Shown here in pieces: positions 11,693-20,926 of a stretch of 64,000 bases of DNA. Every line of letters begins with the position of its first letter. The first letter of the stretch is position 1. The position numbers were made by a program, and so were the translations under genes. The notes below the pieces were generated by a model. It ran no database searches. It saw only the letters and a program-made list of their open reading frames with translations, and was not told the DNA's origin. The stretch is from an uncultured bacterium (lineage in GTDB: Bacteria; Planctomycetota; Phycisphaerae; Phycisphaerales; SM1A02), in contig CAIXJC010000010.1 in assembly GCA_903919715.1 (NCBI GenBank), forward strand, positions 62,001-126,000, given 5' to 3'.

Positions 11693-13156
11693 TCAGCGAC
11701 GAGGTCGCTGCTTAAACTTGCTCTTGGCCGCATCAGATTTTCCCGCAGCCAAACCCGCCGCTCCCGGCATTCCACCGCCAGCGGCCATCTCCCGCATTGC
11801 GTTCATCTTTCCCATCATTCCGCCACCGCTCATCTGCTTCATCATTTTCTGCATCATCTCGAACTGCTTGGTCAGACGTCCAACATCGACCGCATTCGTG
11901 CCGCTTCCCGAAGCGATGCGCTTGACGCGACTTCGATCGATGAGCGTCGGCGTCGCACGCTCCTTCTTGGTCATCGAACGAATCATTCCTTCAATTCGAT
12001 CAAATTGTTTCTCATCAATGTCGATGTCCTTGACCATCGAGCCAACGCCAGGAAGAAGTCCCAAAATTTGCTTCAGCGGACCCATCCGCCGAATCGACTT
12101 CAACTGACTGAGGAAATCGTCCATGTCCAACTGACCACGCGACATCTTTTCCGCAAGCTTCTCCGCTTCCTTTTCATCAACCTGACCTTGAGCCTTTTCG
12201 ACGAGGGAGACGACATCGCCCATCCCCAAGATTCGTCCAGCCATTCTTTCTGGATCGAATTCGTCGAGCCCATCCCAGCGCTCGCTCACACCAATAAATT
12301 TGATTGGTGCCCCGGTGACCTGTCGCACAGAAAGCGCCGCACCTCCTCGAGTGTCGGAATCGAGTTTGGTCAGAATGACGCCATCAACATTCAGTTTCTG
12401 ATGAAACGCCTTGGCGCTATTGACTGCGTCTTGGCCAGTCATCGAATCGATGACGAGCAGGATCTCATGAGCTTCAATCGCACGATCGACTGCTTCGAGT
12501 TCGCGCATCAGCGCATCATCGATATGCAGACGACCCGCCGTGTCAACAATCAGCACATCGAATCGATCCGCACGCGCTTTTCGCAAGGCGCGCTGAGCGA
12601 CGCCAACTGCACTCCCAGGCTTCGCTCCTGGTTGATCGGAACATTGATCGGGCTCGCCATAAAATTCAATGCGGCTTCCGCCAGCAGCACTCGCCGCACC
12701 TTCAACGACGAGGCGAAGTTGATCCACCGCTGCGGGGCGCTGCAAATCGCACGCAGCAACAAGCACACTCTTGCCGCGTCGACCGATCCATGCCGCTAGC
12801 TTGCCGCACGTCGTCGTTTTGCCAGCACCTTGAAGTCCACAGAGCATGAGAACAGTGGGGCCAGGCTCGACGAATGAAAGGCGCGTCGCAGTTGTTCCCA
12901 TCAGCGCGACAAGGCGCTTGTGAACAATGCCGATCATCTGTTCTTCTGGCCGCAGACTGCGCAGCACTTCGGCGCCAAGAGCATCCTGCAAGACATCGGC
13001 GCAGAATGACTTCACGATTTCGCGGTTCACGTCCGCATCGAGAAGCGCTGTTTCAATCGTGCTCATCGCATCACGAACATTTGATTCGGAGATACGACCA
13101 CGACCCGTTAGATTTCGGAGTGCGCCCGAGAGATTCTCTGTGAGTGATTCAAACAT
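11693..13156 (-). CDS. ffh: Signal recognition particle GTPase Ffh
   Basis: A 487-residue SRP54 protein that binds signal sequences of nascent membrane proteins together with 4.5S RNA and docks to FtsY. The N-domain (residues 1-90) is followed by the G domain with G1 at 107-115 (GLQGAGKTT), DTAGRLHIDDALMREL, and TKLDSDTRGGAALS. The C-terminal M domain carries the RNA-binding IASGSG segment and a methionine-rich finger (FEMMQKMMKQMSGGGMMGKM). Length fits bacterial Ffh with a short basic tail. It lies 25 bp downstream of polX on the same strand and may be co-transcribed with it. Confidence 0.97.
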   Translation of the reverse strand: MFESLTENLSGALRNLTGRGRISESNVRDAMSTIETALLDADVNREIVKSFCADVLQDALGAEVLRSLRPEEQMIGIVHKRLVALMGTTATRLSFVEPGPTVLMLCGLQGAGKTTTCGKLAAWIGRRGKSVLVAACDLQRPAAVDQLRLVVEGAASAAGGSRIEFYGEPDQCSDQPGAKPGSAVGVAQRALRKARADRFDVLIVDTAGRLHIDDALMRELEAVDRAIEAHEILLVIDSMTGQDAVNSAKAFHQKLNVDGVILTKLDSDTRGGAALSVRQVTGAPIKFIGVSERWDGLDEFDPERMAGRILGMGDVVSLVEKAQGQVDEKEAEKLAEKMSRGQLDMDDFLSQLKSIRRMGPLKQILGLLPGVGSMVKDIDIDEKQFDRIEGMIRSMTKKERATPTLIDRSRVKRIASGSGTNAVDVGRLTKQFEMMQKMMKQMSGGGMMGKMNAMREMAAGGGMPGAAGLAAGKSDAAKSKFKQRPRR

Positions 13157-13181
13157 CGAAGTCCGATCCTAGCGTAGGAAT

Positions 13182-14975
13182 TTATGACGGGCTTGGCGGG
13201 TCGTGGGAAGCACTGTTCTTCACAACCCTCTTCTGAACGAGCCAGCCGCGCAACTTTGCAGCGGACCAGGCATTCACGCACCCCTCGGCGGTCACTCCGC
13301 CACGTCGAGCGGTGGCAATTCCATACCGAAGGCTGTCGGCATCCGTCGCGGAGTGGATGTCGCAATCGATTGCGATCATGCAACCAGCTTGCACTGCGAT
13401 CCGAACATGCAAATCTCGCAGATCAAGACGGGACCAGTGACAATTGATTTCCAGTGCGGTCCCACATTCCTTGGCCGCCTGACAAAGCATTTCCATATCA
13501 GGAGACAATCCTTCACGGCCTTGAATGATTCGGCCAGTGGGATGTCCAACAATGTGAACAAGGGGATGGCGAATTGCGCACAAGAGTCGGTCGGTTGCGG
13601 CCTGGGGCGATTGCTTCAGCGCCGTATGCGGACTCGCAACAACAATATCCAACTTCGCAAGAACCTCGTCGTCGTAATCAAGCCGCCCATCAGCCATGAT
13701 GTCGACTTCACTTCCAGCGAGAATCGAAATGCCGCCGAGTTGTGCCTCAACTTCACGAACCGCATCGATATGCCGCAGCAATCGCTCAACGGTGAGACCG
13801 TTCGCCTGCGCACTCGCTCGACTGTGATCGGTTACCGCAACAGTATGAAAGCCGCGAGCCTTTGCGAGCGATGCCAGTTCCAGAATGCTCATCTCGCCAT
13901 CGCTCGCAGTGGTATGCGAATGCAATTCGGCTTTGATGTCGCTCAGTTCAATCAGTTTCGGCGGCGGCTTTGTCCAATCGCCTCCATGCATCTCGCGCAG
14001 TTCCGGCGGACAATAGGGGAGTTCGAGCGCGCGATAAATCGACTCTTCAGATTCAGCGGCAACGAGCGGAAGTTCGGCGTCGTCTCGACTCTCCTGCGGC
14101 ACACGAAACAATCCGTACTCGTTCAGTCGCATCCCACGCGCGATCGCTCGTTCGCGCAAATAGACATTATGGTCGACGCCTCCCGTGAAATACACGAGTG
14201 CGGCGCCAAAGGCCTTGTCCTGCACAATCCGCAAATCAACTTGGATTCCAGTCGAGAGTTGCACTGCGCATTTTGTATCGCCGTGCGCGAGAACTTTTTT
14301 GATCCCTGGGTAATTCAAGAAAGCCGCTTTCGCAGCAGCAGGATCGTTGCTCGAAACAAGAAGATCAAGGTCGCCAACTGTTTCGCGCCCGCGTCGAGCG
14401 CTCCCTGCAAAGGCAGCACGTACGGTTCCATGCGCCGCACGGAGAATCTTCAGGATTGCTTCGGCAATCGGAATCGCTTCGCCCAATCGATAGCGCACAG
14501 GACCCGCACCAGCGGCATCATGCGCAGCGACTGCATCGCGAAGGTTTGCAATTGTTCGCTCACCCATGCGGTCAACAGTGAGAAGCGCTCCGCTTTCAAT
14601 CGCGGCGCGCAGTTCATCAATGTTTGTGACCTTGGCTGAATCCCAAAGATGCTTGACTGACTTCGGCCCAACGCCTTGCAATGTCAGCAACTCAGTCAGT
14701 CCTGGCGGAACCTTGGAACGCAGCGCTTCCAGTTCGGAAACCTTTCCGACGGTCTCAAGTTCGACGATCTTTGCTGCCGTGCTCTCGCCGATTCCTTCGA
14801 CAGTGCGAAGTTCGGCGGGGGATTCACGCGCGAGTTTTCCAAGTTCGCGCGATTCATTCTCGCACGACCTTGCGGCTTTGCGATATGCATTCACCTTGAA
14901 CGCATTCGCTCCGGTGATCTCCAGCAGATCGGCGATCTGCGAAAAGACGTTGGCACATTCTTGGTTGGTCGCCAC
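13182..14975 (-). CDS. polX: DNA polymerase X with PHP 3'-5' exonuclease domain
   Basis: A 597-residue bacterial/archaeal-type PolX, a gap-filling repair polymerase. Order: N-terminal helix-hairpin-helix domain (IADLLEITGANAFKVNAYRK, LLTLQGVGPKSVKHLW); polymerase-beta-like nucleotidyltransferase with the GS...DLDLLVS metal site (GSARRGRETVGDLDLLVSS); and a C-terminal PHP phosphoesterase (KAELHSHTTASDGEMSILEL, VAVTDHS, GSEVDIMADG) that gives 3'-5' exonuclease activity. The GTG at 14975 is chosen because GAGGAG lies five bases upstream. An ATG at 14990 is possible. The frame stays open through the adjacent tRNA-Arg gene, but that part is not protein. Confidence 0.95.
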   Translation of the reverse strand: MATNQECANVFSQIADLLEITGANAFKVNAYRKAARSCENESRELGKLARESPAELRTVEGIGESTAAKIVELETVGKVSELEALRSKVPPGLTELLTLQGVGPKSVKHLWDSAKVTNIDELRAAIESGALLTVDRMGERTIANLRDAVAAHDAAGAGPVRYRLGEAIPIAEAILKILRAAHGTVRAAFAGSARRGRETVGDLDLLVSSNDPAAAKAAFLNYPGIKKVLAHGDTKCAVQLSTGIQVDLRIVQDKAFGAALVYFTGGVDHNVYLRERAIARGMRLNEYGLFRVPQESRDDAELPLVAAESEESIYRALELPYCPPELREMHGGDWTKPPPKLIELSDIKAELHSHTTASDGEMSILELASLAKARGFHTVAVTDHSRASAQANGLTVERLLRHIDAVREVEAQLGGISILAGSEVDIMADGRLDYDDEVLAKLDIVVASPHTALKQSPQAATDRLLCAIRHPLVHIVGHPTGRIIQGREGLSPDMEMLCQAAKECGTALEINCHWSRLDLRDLHVRIAVQAGCMIAIDCDIHSATDADSLRYGIATARRGGVTAEGCVNAWSAAKLRGWLVQKRVVKNSASHDPPSPS

Positions 14976-15006
14976 CGTAACTCCTCTCATGCGGATAAAA
15001 AAGAAG

Positions 15007-15080
15007 CGCGACCAGCAGGACTTGAACCTGCAACCCCGAGCTTCGTAGGCTCGTGCTCTATCCAATTGAGCTATGGTCGC
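15007..15080 (-). tRNA. tRNA-Arg (anticodon ACG)
   Basis: A full cloverleaf on the minus strand: acceptor arms GCGACCA/TGGTCGC with discriminator G, D-arm GCTC...GAGC, anticodon stem CGAGC/GCTCG with loop CTACGAA (anticodon ACG), and T-arm GCAGG-TTCAAGT-CCTGC. CCA is not encoded. It lies about 30 bp upstream of the polX start and on the same strand. Confidence 0.96.
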
Positions 15081-15152
15081 GAGAAATCGCATCATAGCAC
15101 CGCATAGAAACCATGGATGCCGTCGAACGAAATCGAGAGGTCGTTTCGAGTT

Positions 15153-16784
15153 TTATTGCGACTTCAGAGTGATTGAATCGGGCCCAGCAACCACGCCGGC
15201 CGGCGATTCACTCTGGGACGCCGTCGAAACGATCGGTGCAGATTGCGTGGACTTCCGTGCGGCATCCACCAGAAGCCCAGCGATGGATGGGAGGACAATT
15301 GTTCCCACGCCGCAAACAACCGCGGCAATGAACGGCCAGCGACTCGGCACCGATGTGACCTCCTCGGAGCGAGCCGAGGGAGGGGCAACCAACGGAACGA
15401 TTGCCAACTTCAGGTAGTACAAACCGCTCACTGCGCTATTGAGCACGGCTGCAACAACCAGTCCAAATTGGTCCGCCTCGAATGCGGCGATAAAGAGATA
15501 GATCTTTCCAAAAAATCCTATGAACGGTGGCATTCCAACCAATGATGCAGCGGAAATCGCAAGCATCCATGCCATCACGGGATGTCGCAGTCGCAGGCCA
15601 GCAAGATCGGCAAATGAGTTGATCTCTTCGCCTCGGCGTTCTAATGCCGCAAGCGCAGCAAATGATGCAGTGGTCATGACGCCATACGCAAGCAAGTAGA
15701 AGTAAAGGGCTTCAATACCAGCAGTCGCTCCAGCGATAAGTCCAAGAATCAAATACCCAGAGTGCGCAACGGAGCTGTACGCCAACATCCGTTTGACGGA
15801 TGACTGCAAGAGCGCGCCGATATTTCCAAGCGTCATTGTCAGAATTGCGATCATCCACAAGATCGCAGCGATCGGAGTTGGTAATCCCATGTATGGAATT
15901 CGAACTCCATCCGAATCGATCAGCGTATGACCAGTCCATCCAACGCAAGTCAGAATCAGAACAAGGGCTGTAAATCCAGCAGTCTTTGGCACAAATGCGA
16001 GGAACGCAGTGACGTGCGTCGGCGCTCCTTCATAAACATCTGGAGCATAAAAGTGCATCGGAACAGCAGTGATCTTGAAGCAGAGTCCAAGAATGATGAG
16101 AACAACTCCGATGACCGCAATCGTGTCAATGCCGCTGCCGGCCGATTGTGCTGCCAGCGCATTTCGAATCTCCAAGAACTGCAATGAGCCAGTTGATCCA
16201 TACAAGAGGGCAAAGCCGTAGAGGAAGACCGCAGTGCTCATTGCGCCAAGGAAGAAGTACTTGACCGCAGCTTCTTGGTTGCGATTGCCGGAACCGCCAA
16301 TCGCCACCATGATGTACGTCGGGAGCGAAACGAGTTCAATCGCCAAGAAAAGCCAGATCAGATCCTGCGCATTGCACAGCAACATTGCTCCCATGACACT
16401 CAGCAGGAAGAATGCATAAAACTCGCCACGAACAACCCGCTGTGGATCGAAAGCGATTCGTCCACGTGCCACTGATTCTTCTAAGCGCCGGTCGACCGAT
16501 CCAACCGAAAGGAGCACCAACAAGACGCCCACTCCCGCCAAGAGTGGCTTCACAAATCGACCAAGCATCGGCAGAAGCAGATTTGCGGCATGCGCATTTT
16601 CGTTCGTCCACGTCATTGGCACAGCGGCAATGGATGCAATCAATGCAGCGCAGGTGACGAATGGCAGCGATGCGCGAATACTGTGGTTCTTCGACAGCCC
16701 CATGATGGCGACAGCGACTGCTGCAACGAACAGGATCATCTCTGGAGCGAGGAGAATCAGTCGTGGTGACATCGCGTCGATCAT
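15153..16784 (-). CDS. nuoN: NADH-quinone oxidoreductase subunit N
   Basis: A 543-residue antiporter-like membrane subunit of respiratory complex I. Family signs are AQDLIWLFLAIELVSLPTYI with the conserved Glu of TM5, then EAAVKYFFLGAMSTAVFLYG, CFKITAVPMHFYAPDVYEGA, and RMLAYSSVAHSGYLILGL. About fourteen hydrophobic segments are visible. Its start overlaps the nuoM stop in an ATGA, and it is the last gene of the nuoJKLMN run. A Pro/Ser-rich tail ends the protein. Confidence 0.96.
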   Translation of the reverse strand: MIDAMSPRLILLAPEMILFVAAVAVAIMGLSKNHSIRASLPFVTCAALIASIAAVPMTWTNENAHAANLLLPMLGRFVKPLLAGVGVLLVLLSVGSVDRRLEESVARGRIAFDPQRVVRGEFYAFFLLSVMGAMLLCNAQDLIWLFLAIELVSLPTYIMVAIGGSGNRNQEAAVKYFFLGAMSTAVFLYGFALLYGSTGSLQFLEIRNALAAQSAGSGIDTIAVIGVVLIILGLCFKITAVPMHFYAPDVYEGAPTHVTAFLAFVPKTAGFTALVLILTCVGWTGHTLIDSDGVRIPYMGLPTPIAAILWMIAILTMTLGNIGALLQSSVKRMLAYSSVAHSGYLILGLIAGATAGIEALYFYLLAYGVMTTASFAALAALERRGEEINSFADLAGLRLRHPVMAWMLAISAASLVGMPPFIGFFGKIYLFIAAFEADQFGLVVAAVLNSAVSGLYYLKLAIVPLVAPPSARSEEVTSVPSRWPFIAAVVCGVGTIVLPSIAGLLVDAARKSTQSAPIVSTASQSESPAGVVAGPDSITLKSQ

Positions 16785-18439
16785 TCGTCTCTCGATTCGT
16801 CTGTGGTCTTGACACGAAGCGACGCCAACGGAGCCGTTGTCGACTCAGCCATATATCTCTCGACTTCCTTTGGATAATTCGCAAGCATTTTCTCTGCACA
16901 GGGAGCAATCGCATCGAGCATGGGCTTGGGTTGAAAACCAAGCCAAATGCATGCAATTGCCAGCGGGGTCAAGATTGCAATCTCTCGGAAACTGAGATCT
17001 CGAGGGAGCCGTGTCGATGAATTCGCATGTCCAACACCTGCGTGCGCAGACTCACCGTGCGGTTCGCGCAGGGGACCCCACACAAGTTTCCCAAGAAGGA
17101 TCAACAGATACATCGCTGCAAAAATCAAACCGAGGCCAGCAACGATTGCATACCACGGTCCGAGGACTCCTGGATATCCAGTTTTTCCATCATGCTCCGC
17201 AATGAAGGTCCCACCCAAGCAGAGGAACTCCCCAATAAAACCGTTCAGTCCTGGAAGGCCAATACTGGCCAACGTAAACAAGACCATGAATGATGCCCAC
17301 ACCGGCATTCGCTTTGCGAGACCTCCCACAAGATCAGTGTCCTTCGTGTGGTAACGCTCGTAAAACATTCCGATGCATAGGAAGAGCGCGCCAGTTGAAA
17401 GGCCGTGGTTGACCATATAGAAGACCGCACCCTCAGCGCCGACAGGATTGAGTGCGAAGAGTCCAAGCATGCAGAGTCCAAGATGTGCAACAGATGAATA
17501 CGCAATCAGCTTTTTCGCATCGGTCTGGACCCAGCAGATGAGTGATGCATAGATGATTGCGATGATCGCAAGTATGGCAACGAAACTCATCAAGTCTGCT
17601 CCGCCCGCAGGAGCCATCGGAAGTGCGAACCGGTAGTTGCCGTAGGTTCCAAGTTTGAGCATCGCCGAAGCAAGAATGACCGAACCCGCAGTGGGGGCTT
17701 GATCATGGGCGAGTGGGAGCCATGTGTGCAACGGGAAAAGCGGAACCTTGACTGCGAATCCAACAATGAATGCAGCAAAGAGCCAATATTGATTCGAACT
17801 AGGCAATCGAATTGCCGTCTTGGTCAGCGTGTCGATATCGAAGTCCCAAACTCCAGCGGCCAATCGATGTTCCCATCCAACGTACAGAATTGCCGCCAAC
17901 ATGAACATCGATCCCAAGAATGTGTAGAGGAACATCTTGGTCGCTGCGATGCGCCGTTCGGTTCCGCCGTACACCGCAATGATCAATGTCATCGGCACGA
18001 GTGTGAATTCGTATCCGATGTAGAAAAGAATCGCATCGCGAGCCGCAAAGGCGAGGATGATTGAAGCTCCAAGCACGAGGAACCAACCGTAATACTCCTT
18101 GGTTCGCTCGGTAATTGCACTAAATGATCCAACGATGCACAGCGGCATAAGAAATGCGCTGAGTAGCGCAAGCAGAAGCGATACCGTGTCGAACCCGACA
18201 GCGAAAGTGATCCCCGCATTTGGGATCCAACTTGCTCCAACCGTGTTTGGAAAGTGTTCTGCGTTATGCCATGCGGGAAAATTCCACGCGAACATCGTCA
18301 GTGCTGCGAGCGAAACCATTGTTCCTGCCAACGCTGTCCAACGAGCTGACTTTGCAGGGCCAATCGCAACAATCAGCGCCGTCGCAATTGGGAAAAGGAT
18401 GCTGATCCAAATCAAGAGTATGTCCGTTGAAATGGGCAT
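16781..18439 (-). CDS. nuoM: NADH-quinone oxidoreductase subunit M
   Basis: A 552-residue proton-pumping antiporter-like subunit of complex I. Diagnostic stretches are the RDAILFYIGYEFTLVPMTLI region with the conserved Glu, VKVPLFPLHTWLPLAHDQAP, KKLIAYSSVAHLGLCMLGLF and VNHGLSTGALFLCIGM. A cytoplasmic loop near the C-terminus (EPHGESAHAGVGHANSS) is hydrophilic. It lies 1 bp after nuoL and overlaps nuoN by 4 bp, so the subunits are translationally coupled. Confidence 0.96.
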   Translation of the reverse strand: MPISTDILLIWISILFPIATALIVAIGPAKSARWTALAGTMVSLAALTMFAWNFPAWHNAEHFPNTVGASWIPNAGITFAVGFDTVSLLLALLSAFLMPLCIVGSFSAITERTKEYYGWFLVLGASIILAFAARDAILFYIGYEFTLVPMTLIIAVYGGTERRIAATKMFLYTFLGSMFMLAAILYVGWEHRLAAGVWDFDIDTLTKTAIRLPSSNQYWLFAAFIVGFAVKVPLFPLHTWLPLAHDQAPTAGSVILASAMLKLGTYGNYRFALPMAPAGGADLMSFVAILAIIAIIYASLICWVQTDAKKLIAYSSVAHLGLCMLGLFALNPVGAEGAVFYMVNHGLSTGALFLCIGMFYERYHTKDTDLVGGLAKRMPVWASFMVLFTLASIGLPGLNGFIGEFLCLGGTFIAEHDGKTGYPGVLGPWYAIVAGLGLIFAAMYLLILLGKLVWGPLREPHGESAHAGVGHANSSTRLPRDLSFREIAILTPLAIACIWLGFQPKPMLDAIAPCAEKMLANYPKEVERYMAESTTAPLASLRVKTTDESRDE

Positions 18440-18440
18440 G

Positions 18441-20585
18441 TCAGTTGAATCCTCGCAACCAAATCCATGTCACCCATGCAAGCACGAGTGCAATTCCACC
18501 AGCCATCGTGACCGCATATCCCTGCAACGCTCCACCGTAGAGCGGACGGAAAACTTTTCCAACCGCAATTGGAATCTTTGCAAGACCGTCGACAAGCACA
18601 CCATCGAGGAAATGACGATCGCCAAAATTGAGGATCTGCCCTCCGAGCCACATCGGCAAACGGAAGCACACATGATAGATCTCGTCGACGTACCACTTGT
18701 TTTCCATACAAATCGGAACCCACCGAATCCACCAACGTCGCAAGAGCGCAGCACGAAGTTGATCGGCGGACTTTCGAGAATGCAGATGGAGGTACCAAGC
18801 GATCAAGATGCCGCCGATCGAGGCGGTGCAACCAACCACGGTCAACCCAGTATGCGCATCCATTCCCAGTACTGTTGGATGATTCTCAGATGGTTCAGCG
18901 CTATGCTCGCCAGGGAGTCCTGCGCCTTGGTACGCACTTGACCCTGCGATCATTTGCTGCGCCCAGTTTTCCTTATGAGCGAAGACGTGCTCGTATGCCG
19001 GTACTCCAACGACCACGGCTCCGACCGCAAGAATCAAGAGCACGCCATTGATCGCCCAACGTGGCGCATGTGGATGGAACGCACCGTGCGACTTCGCCGC
19101 GCCAACCGTCGCCTTCGCATCATGGCCACCATCGGAGTGGTGATCCGTCGGTTCGTGATGTTCTTCCGAACCTGGCTCGAAGTGAGTTGGTCCAGCGCAG
19201 ACTCGGAACCAGACGCGGAATGTGTAATACGCCGTCAATGCAGCGGTAAAGAGACCGAGCCAGCCGAGGAACCGGAAATCTGCACGCACGCTTGTCAGAG
19301 CCTGAAGCAGAATTGCATCCTTGGAAAAGAAAGCTGCGGTGTATGGAAATGCTGAGAGCCATAAACATCCAACCAGCATCGTCCACGAAACGATTCGCCA
19401 TCCGGGAATATGTCGAAGACCGCTCAACTTGCGCAAATCGAGTTGCCCTGCAAATCCGTGCATGATCGCTCCAGCTGTCAGAAACAAGAGCGCCTTGAAA
19501 AATGCATGAGTTAATGTGTGATAGCAGGCACCAAATGTCGTCCCGACTCCAAGTCCGAGGAACATGTAACCCAACTGTGAAATAGTTGAGTATGCAAAGA
19601 CGCGCTTGATGTCGTACTGCGCCATGCCAATCGTTGCGGCGAGCAGGGCGGTCAATCCGCCAACCCATGCAACCGTTGCAAGCGCTTGCGGATGAAGTTC
19701 GAAGAAGGGATACATGCGAGCGATCAGATAGACACCCGCAGTCACCATTGTTGCAGCATGAATCAGTGCGGAGACTGGTGTCGGACCTTCCATCGCATCG
19801 GGCAACCACGTAAAGAGCGGAATTTGAGCGCTCTTTCCAAACGCTCCAAGCATCAGAAGGAACGGAATAACTGAAACATCCCAGTCAACTGAACTCTGCC
19901 CACCCTTGTTCATCGCCGCAAACAACTCGGAGTATTGAACCGTTCCATAATTTGCCCACAGCATGAAGATTCCAAAGGCAAGCCCCAAATCTCCAATGCG
20001 ATTCATGATGAACGCTTTCTTGGCCGCAGCGACTGCGCTTGGACGCGAGTAGTCGTATCCAATCAACAGATAGCTTGCCAGACCAACGCCTTCCCATCCC
20101 AAATACAGCATGATGAGATTGTCGCCCATCACAAGTGCACCCATCGAGAAAAGGAAGATGCAAATACCGAAGAAGAAGCGCGAGTATCCAGCGCCGCATT
20201 CGCCCTCCATGTACTCGCTCGCATAAATTGTAATGAGCGTTCCAAGGCCGGTGACGAAGAGCATCCAGTAGAGCGTCAACGTATCGATGTACAGCGCGCA
20301 GTTCGCCGTGAATGACTGGAATGTCCCCGTTCCCCACTGGAAAGTAAGCCACTGGAAAATTGGAACCTGCACGGGTCCCGTATATGACGAGTACGCCTTC
20401 AGAATGATTCCAAATGACGCTGCGAGAGCCACGATTGTGAGGATCGCCGCCGCCTTGCCTTTTACGCGTAGCGCACAACAGAGCGCGCACCCAACAGCGG
20501 CGAGCAGCGGGAGTAGAAGGGCAAGACCTATCCACGACAATTCAGGTGCGATGACCGCTTGAGGGATGGAACCAGTAGGAATCAT
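18441..20585 (-). CDS. nuoL: NADH-quinone oxidoreductase subunit L
   Basis: A 714-residue subunit at the distal end of the complex I membrane arm, including the long lateral helix and C-terminal TM. Signs are YLGWEGVGLASYLLIGYDYS, KSAQIPLFTWLPDAMEGPTP, VSALIHAATMVTAGVYLIAR and KRVFAYSTISQLGYMFLGLG. The ATG at 20585 overlaps the nuoK stop (ATGA); the frame is open a little further but that would lie inside nuoK. A His-rich loop (EEHHEPTDHHSDGGHDA, around residue 480) is unusual and might bind metal, which is speculation. Confidence 0.96.
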   Translation of the reverse strand: MIPTGSIPQAVIAPELSWIGLALLLPLLAAVGCALCCALRVKGKAAAILTIVALAASFGIILKAYSSYTGPVQVPIFQWLTFQWGTGTFQSFTANCALYIDTLTLYWMLFVTGLGTLITIYASEYMEGECGAGYSRFFFGICIFLFSMGALVMGDNLIMLYLGWEGVGLASYLLIGYDYSRPSAVAAAKKAFIMNRIGDLGLAFGIFMLWANYGTVQYSELFAAMNKGGQSSVDWDVSVIPFLLMLGAFGKSAQIPLFTWLPDAMEGPTPVSALIHAATMVTAGVYLIARMYPFFELHPQALATVAWVGGLTALLAATIGMAQYDIKRVFAYSTISQLGYMFLGLGVGTTFGACYHTLTHAFFKALLFLTAGAIMHGFAGQLDLRKLSGLRHIPGWRIVSWTMLVGCLWLSAFPYTAAFFSKDAILLQALTSVRADFRFLGWLGLFTAALTAYYTFRVWFRVCAGPTHFEPGSEEHHEPTDHHSDGGHDAKATVGAAKSHGAFHPHAPRWAINGVLLILAVGAVVVGVPAYEHVFAHKENWAQQMIAGSSAYQGAGLPGEHSAEPSENHPTVLGMDAHTGLTVVGCTASIGGILIAWYLHLHSRKSADQLRAALLRRWWIRWVPICMENKWYVDEIYHVCFRLPMWLGGQILNFGDRHFLDGVLVDGLAKIPIAVGKVFRPLYGGALQGYAVTMAGGIALVLAWVTWIWLRGFN

Positions 20586-20926
20586 GATTCTCCAAGCTCC
20601 GACCACGCGTCCGCACTCAATGTTTCTCGCTTTCGATACAGCAGGACAACCAAGCCAAGCGCAAGTGCTGCTTCAGCCGCTGCAACGGTCAGAATGAATA
20701 TGACGAAGACCTGACCCGAAACATCCATTCGAAGTCGGGCAAATGCGATCATTGCCAAGGCGGCTCCTTGGAACATAAGTTCGGTGCAGAGAAACATGAT
20801 GATCATGTTTCTGCGACAAAGGAAACCCACGAGTCCGATCACAAACAGCAATGCGCTGATTGCAAGTGCGACTGCAATGGATGCATTTGCAGCAATGGTG
20901 AAACCGCTCGCAAGTTCTTGATTCAT
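20582..20926 (-). CDS. nuoK: NADH-quinone oxidoreductase subunit K
   Basis: A 114-residue three-helix subunit of complex I, MrpC-like. The conserved glutamates of TM2 and TM3 appear in CTELMFQGAALAMIAFARL and LTVAAAEAALALGLVVLLYR, and GLVGFLCRRNMIIMFLC is the typical TM1-TM2 link. It overlaps nuoJ and nuoL by 4 bp each in ATGA motifs. It is slightly longer than the usual 100 residues because of an N-terminal extension. Confidence 0.95.
   Translation of the reverse strand: MNQELASGFTIAANASIAVALAISALLFVIGLVGFLCRRNMIIMFLCTELMFQGAALAMIAFARLRMDVSGQVFVIFILTVAAAEAALALGLVVLLYRKRETLSADAWSELGES

Noticed and set aside
11588-12799. Long plus-strand open frame of about 400 codons antisense to ffh
   Set aside because: Ffh is certain on the opposite strand, and the antisense frame is low in recognisable structure. 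Codon bias of the true gene leaves such frames open.
13203-14639. Long plus-strand open frame of about 480 codons antisense to polX
   Set aside because: PolX is certain by domain order; the antisense frame shows no family features.
14976-15095. Longer N-terminus of PolX reading through to 15095
   Set aside because: The extra part is the translated tRNA-Arg gene. The GTG at 14975 has GAGGAG at the right spacing and starts the family's typical N-terminus.
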